Assembly: GCA_030619095.1 (NCBI GenBank)
Contig: JAUXCB010000031.1
Coordinates: 1 to 9,750, forward strand
From: Verrucomicrobiota bacterium
GTDB taxonomy: Bacteria > Verrucomicrobiota > Kiritimatiellia > Kiritimatiellales > Tichowtungiaceae
Direction of reading: 5' to 3'
DNA: 9,750 nt
Part shown: one piece after another, positions 1 to 5,428 of the stretch
Layout of the letters: every line of letters starts with the position of its first letter
Position numbering within the stretch: position 1 is the stretch's first letter
Made by a program: the position numbers and the translations under genes
The notes under the pieces: model-generated
Databases searched by the model: none
What the model was told of the DNA's origin: nothing
The model's input: only the letters and a program-made list of their open reading frames with translations

Positions 1-1
1 C

Positions 2-175
2 ATCAGCATCCCTGCAACAGATATTCAGGCCACCCGTGCCTATTTGCTTGCGGATGAAAAACGAAACCACCTGAAGATTGAGCAGACACAGAACGGCTTG
101 ATTATACATCTGCCCGAAAAAGCACCAGATGCCGTTGCTTCAGTCGTTGCGATTGAACACAAAGAACTAAACTAG
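2..175 (+). CDS. C-terminal fragment of a probable alpha-L-fucosidase (GH29-like)
   Basis: Only the last 57 codons lie in the window, reading in frame from position 2 to the TAG at 173-175. The peptide has the look of the C-terminal beta-sandwich of GH29 alpha-L-fucosidases: a run like VRSVYLL (here ATRAYLLADE), then a strand ending in NGLIIHLPEKAPD, then a short final strand AVASVVAIEH. In that family this domain follows a catalytic (beta/alpha)8 barrel that removes terminal L-fucose, usually in exported enzymes acting on fucosylated polysaccharides. The catalytic part is outside the window, so the call rests on the tail alone; another glycoside hydrolase with a similar C-terminal domain is possible. 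The stop codon abuts, and by one base overlaps, the attC-like element that follows. Confidence 0.55.
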   Translation: MSIPATDIQATRAYLLADEKRNHLKIEQTQNGLIIHLPEKAPDAVASVVAIEHKELN

Positions 176-234
176 TCGAACAAACCGTGCACAGCGACGG
201 CTTACAACCGCGCGTGAACGGAGGCGTTCTAGAC
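175..234. other. attC-like (integron cassette recombination) site
   Basis: The 60-nt stretch folds on itself with attC geometry. An outer pair of boxes, GTCGAAC (175-181) and GTTCTAGAC (226-234), are complementary apart from a 2-nt TA bulge. They are followed by an unpaired spacer (AAA at 182-184 facing AGGC at 222-225). An inner stem (185-200 with 208-221) contains one 1x1 mismatch (G189/A217) and two single unpaired A's (193 and 197) on one side, closed by a 7-nt loop. The AACAA...GGCGTT borders match the usual attC ends. The outer boxes deviate from the RYYYAAC/GTTRRRY consensus, so the site may be degenerate. No integrase gene and no second attC are visible in the window. Confidence 0.6.
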
Positions 235-246
235 GGATAGAAAAAT

Positions 247-729
247 ATGAAAACAATTCTCCTCGGAAATGCAGGTTCAGGTAAAAGCACCATGGCGAAA
301 GCAATAATGGGATCTACCTCAATCCCACGTCTTTCCCTGGATGAAATCGCATGGGACAAACCCGCGATTAGGATGCCCATTGATCAAAGTGTGGATTTGG
401 TGACGGCATACATCAATGAACATAAAAGTTGGATTCTCGAAGGGTGTTACAGTGACATTATTGAGGCGACTTTGCCTTATTGTGAAGAACTCATATTCCT
501 GAATCCCGGAATAGATGTTTGTGTCAAGCATTGCCATATGCGCCCTTGGGAACCAGAAAAATTTAAATCCTCAGAACAACAAGATGCCAACCTCCAAAAC
601 TTGATTAATTGGGTGAAGGAATATGAAACCCGAGATGATGAATATGGACTAAAACGTCATCGACAACTTTTTGAGTCATTCGATGGAAATAAACGGGAAT
701 TTAATCACGCATCAGAATATGAAGTTTAA
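247..729 (+). CDS. Small P-loop NTPase, adenylate/shikimate kinase-like (putative cassette gene)
   Basis: A 160-residue protein begins with a beta strand and a clear Walker A loop, GNAGSGKST at residues 7-15, followed by LSLDE (29-33) and a WILEGCYSD segment (62-70) typical of small 'adenylate kinase/shikimate kinase-like' or FlaR-type P-loop proteins that probably phosphorylate a small molecule. The middle has LIFLNPG (a Walker B-like strand) and RPWEP (99-103), and the C-terminal half is charged and helical. The substrate is unknown. Proteins with the same WILEGCYSD and RPWEP pattern are, from memory, common in integron cassettes, which agrees with the attC-like site ending 12 bases upstream. 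The gene is visibly more AT-rich than its neighbours and has only a weak A-rich ribosome-binding region, both in line with acquisition by transfer. No attC-like site is seen after its stop. Confidence 0.75.
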   Translation: MKTILLGNAGSGKSTMAKAIMGSTSIPRLSLDEIAWDKPAIRMPIDQSVDLVTAYINEHKSWILEGCYSDIIEATLPYCEELIFLNPGIDVCVKHCHMRPWEPEKFKSSEQQDANLQNLINWVKEYETRDDEYGLKRHRQLFESFDGNKREFNHASEYEV

Positions 730-759
730 TAAAAAGAAATGTAAAGTAATAACGACACT

Positions 760-799
760 GGTTGGAATTGTTATTGTGCTTTCCCCAACATTCCAATCC
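760..799. terminator. Hairpin after the P-loop gene, possible terminator
   Basis: Arms GGTTGGAAT (760-768) and ATTCCAATCC (790-799) pair with one bulged T, leaving a 21-nt loop. A second, overlapping short repeat AATAAC (748-753)/GTTATT (770-775) is also present. No T-run follows, so a classical intrinsic terminator is not shown. It may equally be a relic of a dispersed dyad repeat. Confidence 0.3.
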
Positions 800-844
800 A
801 AATAGCTCGCCCTTATCCGTTTCTTTTTCCTATTCTCGGCGGCT

Positions 845-1480
845 ATGAATATTGAACTCATCACCGTCGGGCCCTTCGAAGTCAACTGCGCCGTCGTCTG
901 GGGCAAAGCCAAACAGGCACTCGTGATTGATCCCGGAACCGATGCGCCGCTGATCCAATCCTATCTCGACCCCAACGGCTTGACGGTTGCCGCCTATCTT
1001 CTCACCCACGGCCACGCCGACCACATCAACGCTCTCGCCGAACTCCACGCCGCCCGCCCCGCCCCCGTCTATCTCCACGCCGAAGACGAACGCTGGGCCT
1101 TCGGCCCGACCAACCAGATCCCGCCAACCTACCCCGTTCCACAAAAACCGGACACCGAAATCCTGCACCCTGAAGTTTCCGAACATTGGAAACTTTTGGA
1201 TCCGTTTTTCCAAAGCGCTGAAATTATGGAAACGCCGGGGCATACTCCCGGTGGTGTCTGCTATTGGTTTAAGGAAGAAAACGTCTGCTTTACCGGCGAC
1301 ACCCTTTTCAAAGGCTCCTGCGGACGAACCGACCTGCCCGGTGGCGACGGACGCGTTCTCGCACAGTCGCTAAAAACCCTTGCCACCCTGCCACCTGAAA
1401 CACGGATTATTTCGGGTCATGGTGAGGAAACAACCATTGCTCACGAACTCAAAACCAACTTCTTTCTCCAGTCGGCTTGA
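845..1480 (+). CDS. MBL-fold metallo-hydrolase, glyoxalase II-like (YcbL type)
   Basis: A 211-residue single-domain metallo-beta-lactamase-fold protein. The metal-binding set is complete: HGHADH at residues 55-60 (H55, H57, D59, H60), H133 in ETPGHTPGG, D152 in FTGDTLF, and H192 in SGHGEET. The GSCGRTDLPGGD segment (157-168) is characteristic of the short glyoxalase II-like/YcbL subgroup, which hydrolyses thioesters such as S-lactoylglutathione or related compounds, usually in the cytosol; the substrate here is not determined. No signal peptide is visible. The start is preceded by GGCGG at close spacing, and the length fits the family. The gene is alone on this strand, ends before a hairpin with a T-run, and is convergent with hypE. 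Codons 111-117 contain a dyad, TTTCCGAACATTGGAAA, that recurs in two other genes of the window. Confidence 0.88.
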   Translation: MNIELITVGPFEVNCAVVWGKAKQALVIDPGTDAPLIQSYLDPNGLTVAAYLLTHGHADHINALAELHAARPAPVYLHAEDERWAFGPTNQIPPTYPVPQKPDTEILHPEVSEHWKLLDPFFQSAEIMETPGHTPGGVCYWFKEENVCFTGDTLFKGSCGRTDLPGGDGRVLAQSLKTLATLPPETRIISGHGEETTIAHELKTNFFLQSA

Positions 1481-1510
1481 ACTCAAAAAGTATCTGGAAA
1501 CCTCATCATC

Positions 1511-1546
1511 ACCCCATCCATTTAAATGTACGGGGTCATGGTTTTT
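1511..1546 (+). terminator. Probable rho-independent terminator of the MBL-fold gene
   Basis: Positions 1511-1536 form an imperfect 26-nt dyad centred on CATTTAAATG, with outer arms ACCCC and GGGGT and two mismatches. It is followed within five bases by TTTTT (1542-1546). It lies 30 nt after the metallo-hydrolase stop and points along the plus strand. Confidence 0.6.
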
Positions 1547-1593
1547 ATAATTAATTTATAACAAGCAACTTATAGAAATTTTCAGCGACATAA

Positions 1594-1617
1594 TCCCACA
1601 CCTTTAAAGGTGTGGGA
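1594..1617. repeat. Perfect 24-bp palindrome between convergent genes
   Basis: The half-site TCCCACACCTTT is followed directly by its exact reverse complement, with no loop. It lies 44 nt beyond the hypE stop on the minus-strand side, in the convergent space with the metallo-hydrolase. No T-run follows in either direction. A closely related 28-bp palindrome occurs at 7780-7807, so this is a dispersed element that may act as a transcript-end hairpin or a protein-binding site. Confidence 0.75.
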
Positions 1618-1660
1618 ATATCGGGAATCCATTAACAGACAACGGGTTAAAAGAAACAGG

Positions 1661-2647
1661 TCAGCAGATTCTGGGAAGCGGATCGGACGTAAGAACGCCG
1701 AGGGTTCGGAGCGTATCCATTGTAGTGTTGAGAACCACTTTTCCCGCATGTGCCTCGGTCACTTCGCCGATCACGGCGGCATCTCCACCGAGAAGGGAAA
1801 GGGCTTTTTCGGCATTGCCCGCGTCAACGACCATCAGTACCTTGCCTTCGTTTGCGCTATAGAGCGGATCGAGACCGAGCAGTTCCTCCAGCCCGCGGAC
1901 GGGCTCCGAAAACGGAAGGGCGTCCTCTTGAAGAAGGAGGCCCCACTCGCGGCCCTCCGCCAGCTCATTGAGCGCGGTGGCCACGCCGCCGCGCGTCGGG
2001 TCGCGCATCCATTTGACGCCCACCTCAGCGGTCACATTTTCAATCAGCCCGTTAAGCGGTGCGCAGTCGCTCTTTAACTCGAGTTCAAGTTCGAAGCCTT
2101 TGCGAAGTGTCAAAAGGGTCATGCCATGGTCGCCAATGGTGCCGCTGACCAAAATCTTATCGCCCGGTTGAATGGATTCCGGTAAACACTCCGCAGTGAG
2201 TACACCAACGCCGGAGGTGTTGATATATATTCCATCGCCCTTGCCGTATTCGACCACCTTGGTGTCACCACAGACAATTTGAACCCCCGCCACCTCGGCG
2301 GTTCGCGCAATGGACTGGACAATTTTTTTCAATGCGTGGATAGGCAACCCCGCCTCGAGGATTACGCCGAGCGAAAGCCAAAGCGGTTTTGCTCCCATCA
2401 CCGCCAGATCATTGACGGTTCCAGCGATGCAGAGTGTTCCAATGTCACCACCAGGAAATTCCAGCGGACTGACAACATACGAGTCGGTCGTGTAAACCAG
2501 CTTGCCCTCCGGGAAATCGAGTACGGCGCTGTCGTCGAGCGACGAGGGCCCCGCCTCGCCGAGATATTTACAAAACAGGTCGCGCACCAACTCCTGTGTG
2601 AGTCGTCCTCCCGACCCGTGGCCGAGGATGATTTTATCGTTTACCAT
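1661..2647 (-). CDS. hypE: HypE, carbamoyl dehydratase of [NiFe]-hydrogenase maturation
   Basis: A 328-residue protein of the PurM/AIR-synthase-like fold. HypE receives a carbamoyl group from HypF on its C-terminal cysteine and uses ATP to dehydrate it to a thiocyanate, the source of the cyanide ligands of the hydrogenase iron. Visible marks are the N-terminal GHGSGG (9-14), LDDSAVLDF, TDSYVVSPLEFPGGDIG, the AGTVNDLAVMGAKP nucleotide-site segment, SGTIGDHGM, MRDPTRGGVATALNE, and above all the invariant C-terminal PRIC with the acceptor Cys as the last residue (328). Length is normal. The start at 2647 overlaps the end of vapC by 7 nt, and GGAG lies 10 nt upstream, which suggests translational coupling. 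It is the last gene of the hypC-hypD-antitoxin-toxin-hypE unit. Confidence 0.96.
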   Translation of the reverse strand: MVNDKIILGHGSGGRLTQELVRDLFCKYLGEAGPSSLDDSAVLDFPEGKLVYTTDSYVVSPLEFPGGDIGTLCIAGTVNDLAVMGAKPLWLSLGVILEAGLPIHALKKIVQSIARTAEVAGVQIVCGDTKVVEYGKGDGIYINTSGVGVLTAECLPESIQPGDKILVSGTIGDHGMTLLTLRKGFELELELKSDCAPLNGLIENVTAEVGVKWMRDPTRGGVATALNELAEGREWGLLLQEDALPFSEPVRGLEELLGLDPLYSANEGKVLMVVDAGNAEKALSLLGGDAAVIGEVTEAHAGKVVLNTTMDTLRTLGVLTSDPLPRIC

Positions 2648-3027
2648 ATCGTTTCAACTCCGGGATAAGTCGGGATAATGCGGTCTTTGGTAACCAGTTT
2701 CATTCCGTACAGTTTGGCGGTTGCAACCAGAATCCGGTCAAACGGATCAGGATGAATCCGTTCCAATTGGGTGGATGCCCACGCAATCTCGTGATGAACG
2801 GAAATCTCCTGCAATCCGTGCTGCCGCAGCGCGGTTTCAATAAATGTTTCGGGGTTCCCTTTAAGCTCGATCCGTTTTCGATTGTGCAACAGCCCGATCT
2901 CAAGTGCGGAAATCGAAGAAATGTAAAGACGGTCGCTGTGTTCACGCAAAGCCAGTTTCACGCGCGAACTCAGCTGCGTCAGATCAGTGGCCAGCCAAAC
3001 CAACGCATGCGTATCAAGCAACAACAT
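2641..3027 (-). CDS. VapC-family PIN-domain toxin
   Basis: A 128-residue PIN-domain ribonuclease of the VapC type. The acidic catalytic set is visible: D5 in MLLLDTHALVW, E43 in SALEIG, D97 in DPFDRILVATA and D115 in VTKDR. Such toxins cleave RNA, often tRNA, when their antitoxin is lost. The start was set at 3027: the reading frame is open further upstream, but that part overlaps the antitoxin gene and is not conserved-looking, while the ATG at 3025-3027 shares a base with the antitoxin stop (TGATG) and has CGGAG eight bases upstream. The 3' end overlaps hypE by 7 nt. The pair therefore sits inside the hyp transcription unit and is expected to be co-transcribed with it. Confidence 0.9.
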   Translation of the reverse strand: MLLLDTHALVWLATDLTQLSSRVKLALREHSDRLYISSISALEIGLLHNRKRIELKGNPETFIETALRQHGLQEISVHHEIAWASTQLERIHPDPFDRILVATAKLYGMKLVTKDRIIPTYPGVETIW

Positions 3028-3278
3028 CAGCGATACTCCGAAGGCCACATTTCTTCGGTCGCCGGAGCACACGGATCGCAAAGGTATTTGGCTTTCCCGA
3101 CAAGATCCGGGTGTTGCTTCAGCGGATCGCGTTTGGGCATTTTTCGATGCATTACAATGTCGGCGACCGGCTTGCCGTTTTTGCAAATAGTGTAGGCCTC
3201 GCCGGTTTCCTGAACCTGCGCAATGATCTTCGACAGGTTGGTTTTTGTTTCGTAAATATTGCTCTGTTTTTTCTTCAT
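3027..3278 (-). CDS. Phd/YefM-family antitoxin
   Basis: An 83-residue protein with the Phd/YefM N-terminal DNA-binding pattern: IYETKTNLSKIIAQVQETGE, then TICKNGKPVADIV. The charged and proline-rich C-terminus ending in EEMWPSEYR is the likely toxin-binding tail. These antitoxins neutralise the adjacent PIN toxin and, with it, usually repress their own promoter. A longer start at 3308 is open, but the ATG at 3276-3278 has a strong GGGGG ribosome-binding site (GCAGGGGGCGATT) and begins at the conserved part, so it was chosen. The gene follows hypD after 45 nt and overlaps vapC by a few bases (TGATG). A 9-bp direct repeat (GTTGGTCAA twice, 3310-3327 on the plus strand) covers the gap and hypD stop and could be part of an operator. 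Confidence 0.88.
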   Translation of the reverse strand: MKKKQSNIYETKTNLSKIIAQVQETGEAYTICKNGKPVADIVMHRKMPKRDPLKQHPDLVGKAKYLCDPCAPATEEMWPSEYR

Positions 3279-3323
3279 AATCGCCCCCTGCAACCAGAAG
3301 TGTTGCAAAGTTGGTCAAGTTGG

Positions 3324-4424
3324 TCAATCATACAGATAGGCCGCATTACAGGCTCCTTCGGCGCTAACCATGCAAGATCCGACGGGCGAGTCGGGATTAC
3401 AGACCGTCCGGAATAATGGGCACGCCTCCGGCTCGATCACTCCGCAAAGAACTTCGCCGCAAGCACACCCTTCCGGCTCATGGCTATCGGTTTTTATTTC
3501 AAACCGTTTATCGGCGTCAAAAGCCGCGTATTTGTCGCGGATGGCAAAGCCCGCTTCGGGGAGTACGCCGAGACCGCGCAACTCATCGTCGATCGGCACA
3601 AGAACCTCGTCCATCAGCGCCTGTGCCTTCGGATTTCCAAGGCGTGGAACTGCGCGGGTGTATGCATTGGCGTTTTCATGGGTTCCGACGGCAAACTGCT
3701 CCACCAGATTCAGGATCGCGGCCAGCAGATCGAGTGGTTCAAATCCGCCGACAGCCATCGGGACGTTGTATTTCTTGCAAAGCGGGGCATAGGGCTCCGT
3801 GCCGATCACCGCCGTCACATGACCGGGTGTGATGAATCCGTTCACCTCAAGCCGTGGCGACTGGAGCACCGCACTGAGCACCGGCGGAACACGCTTGCCC
3901 GAGAGAAGCACGGAAAAGTTGGTCAGCCCCTTTTGGACGGCCTGCACAATCGGCAGAACGACTGGAGGCATCGTGGTTTCAAACCCGATTCCGAGAAACA
4001 CCGTTTCCTGATCCGACGACGCGGCGGCGGCCATCGCATGGAATGGCGAATAGACCGCGCGGATATCGCCGCCTTCGGCCGCCGCACGCTCCAGCGACAT
4101 CGCGGTGCCCGGCACACGCATAAGATCTCCAAACGTGTATACGGTGCACCCGTGATCGAGAGCCAACGAAACGGCTTTGTCGATATAGCGGATCGGGGTG
4201 ACACAGACGGGACAGCCGGGACCGGAGATCAGCCGCAGGTTTTTCGGGAGCAGTTCGCGCAGACGATATTTATAAATGGTGTGGGTCTGTCCGCCGCAAA
4301 CCTCCATCACCGTAAACTGTCTGCGGATGGGGTCAGCAGGCAACGCCCTGTGAATTGCGCCGACCAGTTTTTTCGCCAGTTCCGGATTTCTAAAATCTTG
4401 AAGTCTCATAACAAAACCCCGCAT
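3324..4424 (-). CDS. hypD: HypD, Fe-S scaffold protein of [NiFe]-hydrogenase maturation
   Basis: A 366-residue HypD. With HypC it carries the iron to which cyanide and CO are attached before transfer to the hydrogenase large subunit. Visible marks are the catalytic cysteine in MEVCGGQTH (C43), the redox pair in GPGCPVC (C71 and C74), GFETTMPP (148-155), the GGFEPLD segment (226-232), and a cysteine-rich C-terminus (C320, C322, C327, C335, C342, C351, C359) that provides the [4Fe-4S] ligands. Length is normal. Two starts are plausible: 4424, with GAGG eight bases upstream, and 4409 (MRLQDFRNPELAKKL), with GGGG seven bases upstream. The family alignment I remember does not decide between them. 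It lies 36 nt after hypC and precedes the inserted toxin-antitoxin pair. Confidence 0.96.
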   Translation of the reverse strand: MRGFVMRLQDFRNPELAKKLVGAIHRALPADPIRRQFTVMEVCGGQTHTIYKYRLRELLPKNLRLISGPGCPVCVTPIRYIDKAVSLALDHGCTVYTFGDLMRVPGTAMSLERAAAEGGDIRAVYSPFHAMAAAASSDQETVFLGIGFETTMPPVVLPIVQAVQKGLTNFSVLLSGKRVPPVLSAVLQSPRLEVNGFITPGHVTAVIGTEPYAPLCKKYNVPMAVGGFEPLDLLAAILNLVEQFAVGTHENANAYTRAVPRLGNPKAQALMDEVLVPIDDELRGLGVLPEAGFAIRDKYAAFDADKRFEIKTDSHEPEGCACGEVLCGVIEPEACPLFRTVCNPDSPVGSCMVSAEGACNAAYLYD

Positions 4425-4460
4425 TCATACTTCCTCTTTCACATTTCATATTTCTGAAGG

Positions 4461-4679
4461 TCATCCCCCCTGGATATCAGCCCAGATGGCGAGTGTTTCG
4501 AGCGCCTCGGCTTCATCGAGTTTTTGAATGGCCATCCCGGCGTGGACGAGAACGTACTCGCCGACCTGAGGATTTTCAATTACCGCCGTGGAGAACTGTA
4601 CGCGAACCCCCAACTGGGCCCCTAAAGCCTGCTCGTCAGCCTGTATTTCTTCGATCTGAATGGGTATCGCTAAGCACAT
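4461..4679 (-). CDS. hypC: HypC/HybG-family hydrogenase maturation chaperone
   Basis: A 72-residue protein with the defining N-terminus MCLAIP, whose Cys2 binds the iron and contacts HypD and the hydrogenase large-subunit precursor, and the later VGEYVLVHAGMAIQKLDEAEA segment (39-59) with His46. Length is normal for the family. AGGA lies just before the start codon. It is the first gene of the hypC-hypD-antitoxin-toxin-hypE unit and is divergent from the secreted cell-wall hydrolase gene, so its promoter should lie in the 173-nt space between them; I could not find a convincing promoter by eye. Confidence 0.95.
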   Translation of the reverse strand: MCLAIPIQIEEIQADEQALGAQLGVRVQFSTAVIENPQVGEYVLVHAGMAIQKLDEAEALETLAIWADIQGG

Positions 4680-4783
4680 TTTCCTGTTTTCCCCTTTAAA
4701 AATGCCATTTTTAGATGTCTTTCAATTTGCTACCCCTCTGCGGGTATATTATTTACAAAAAACCGCTTTACAGTCAGCAGAAT

Positions 4784-4834
4784 CTAAGTAATGTCCGCCG
4801 CCCTTTTACTTAGGAACAAATCTCGGGGGAGATT
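4784..4834 (+). promoter_or_regulatory. Two tandem hairpins in the 5' leader of the cell-wall hydrolase gene
   Basis: CTAAGTAA (4784-4791) pairs with TTACTTAG (4806-4813) across a 14-nt loop. AATCTC (4819-4824) pairs with GAGATT (4829-4834) across a GGGG loop. The second hairpin ends five bases before the ribosome-binding site AGGAG (4840-4844). Further upstream TACCC/GGGTA (4731-4735 and 4742-4746) is a short dyad, overlapping a possible -10 box TATATT (4745-4750). The hairpins may control the hydrolase message or be protein-binding sites for either divergent gene. Confidence 0.35.
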
Positions 4835-4852
4835 AGCACAGGAGAGATGATC

Positions 4853-5347
4853 ATGAGAATGACGCTTTTTATCTTTGTATCAGTGATCGCCATCGCCGCA
4901 CTTCAGGCAGAGGCCGGACATCTGAGCGAAACGGATCGACAGATCGTCGCTTCGTGCATGGTGCTGGAAGCCGGCTGTGACGGTGTCGAGGGGATGCAGG
5001 CGGTGCTCAATGTCATTTTGACCCGCGCCAAAGGATACCTGCATCAGCTCGTTCCGCAGACCATCAAGCGCGGAGCGTTCTCCTGCATGTCCAGCGTCTG
5101 GCATCAACCGACACCCGACTACAGTCCACTCATCAACCGAGCACGAAATCAGGGACAGGTCTACGCCGACGCGACCCGACTGATTGGCATTATGGAACAG
5201 GGATTGTTGTGGGACAACACCTACGGAGCCACCCATTACCATGCCACGGCCATCCGCCCCTACTGGGTCAGTGACATGAGTTACATCACCACCATCGGCG
5301 GACACCACTTCTACACGGAAAACGCCCGCAGCTACGCTTCGCTGTAG
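4853..5347 (+). CDS. Secreted SleB-like cell-wall hydrolase (Hydrolase_2 family)
   Basis: A 164-residue exported protein. Residues 1-21 form a signal peptide (MRMT, a hydrophobic core, then an AEA cleavage motif before GHLS). The mature part matches the SleB/CwlJ-type 'Hydrolase_2' domain: VLEAGCDGVEGMQAVLNVI with the likely catalytic Glu39, TRAKGY, FSCMSS, then GATHYHATAIRPYW and IGGHHFYTEN at the end. Members cleave peptidoglycan, often as lytic transglycosylase-like enzymes. I chose the ATG at 4853, because AGGAG (4840-4844) is eight bases away; an ATG at 4847 would touch the ribosome-binding site. The gene is inserted in opposite orientation between hypF and hypC, and its stop codon (5345-5347) is the first edge of an inverted repeat shared with the hypF end. 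Any tie to hydrogenase maturation is not apparent. Confidence 0.85.
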   Translation: MRMTLFIFVSVIAIAALQAEAGHLSETDRQIVASCMVLEAGCDGVEGMQAVLNVILTRAKGYLHQLVPQTIKRGAFSCMSSVWHQPTPDYSPLINRARNQGQVYADATRLIGIMEQGLLWDNTYGATHYHATAIRPYWVSDMSYITTIGGHHFYTENARSYASL

Positions 5348-5428
5348 AACCGCAGAACACCGAACAAGGAATTTCGAACTCCGAAGTTAAAGATTCTTTT
5401 CCTTCAACATTCTGCGGTTCCTTGTTCG
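5347..5428. repeat. Inverted-repeat element spanning the convergent ends of the hydrolase gene and hypF
   Basis: The 11-nt arms GAACCGCAGAA (5347-5357) and TTCTGCGGTTC (5410-5420) are exact complements. A second 11-nt pair, CGAACAAGGAA (5361-5371) and TTCCTTGTTCG (5418-5428), overlaps the first on the right, so two alternative foldings compete. A small central hairpin, AACT (5377-5380)/AGTT (5385-5388), sits inside. The hydrolase stop forms the left edge, and the hypF stop and final codons lie inside the right arm. It probably acts as a bidirectional transcript end and looks like a dispersed repeat. Confidence 0.7.

Noticed and set aside
748..799. A second attC after the P-loop gene
   Set aside because: The AATAAC/GTTATT pair spans only 28 nt and the other hairpin lacks the boxes, spacer and unpaired bases of attC sites.
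3028..3327. A longer vapC start giving 228 residues
   Set aside because: The added part overlaps the antitoxin gene in another frame, starts with TTG, and lacks PIN-domain features; the ATG at 3027 starts exactly at the conserved LLLDTHAL strand.
3480..4457. A 325-codon plus-strand open frame opposite hypD
   Set aside because: It mirrors hypD, which carries all family motifs on the minus strand; the translated product looks like no protein family.
4720..4750. Sigma-70 promoter TTTCAA / TATATT for the hydrolase gene
   Set aside because: The 19-nt spacing and poor -35 box make it no better than chance, although the -10-like box may be real.
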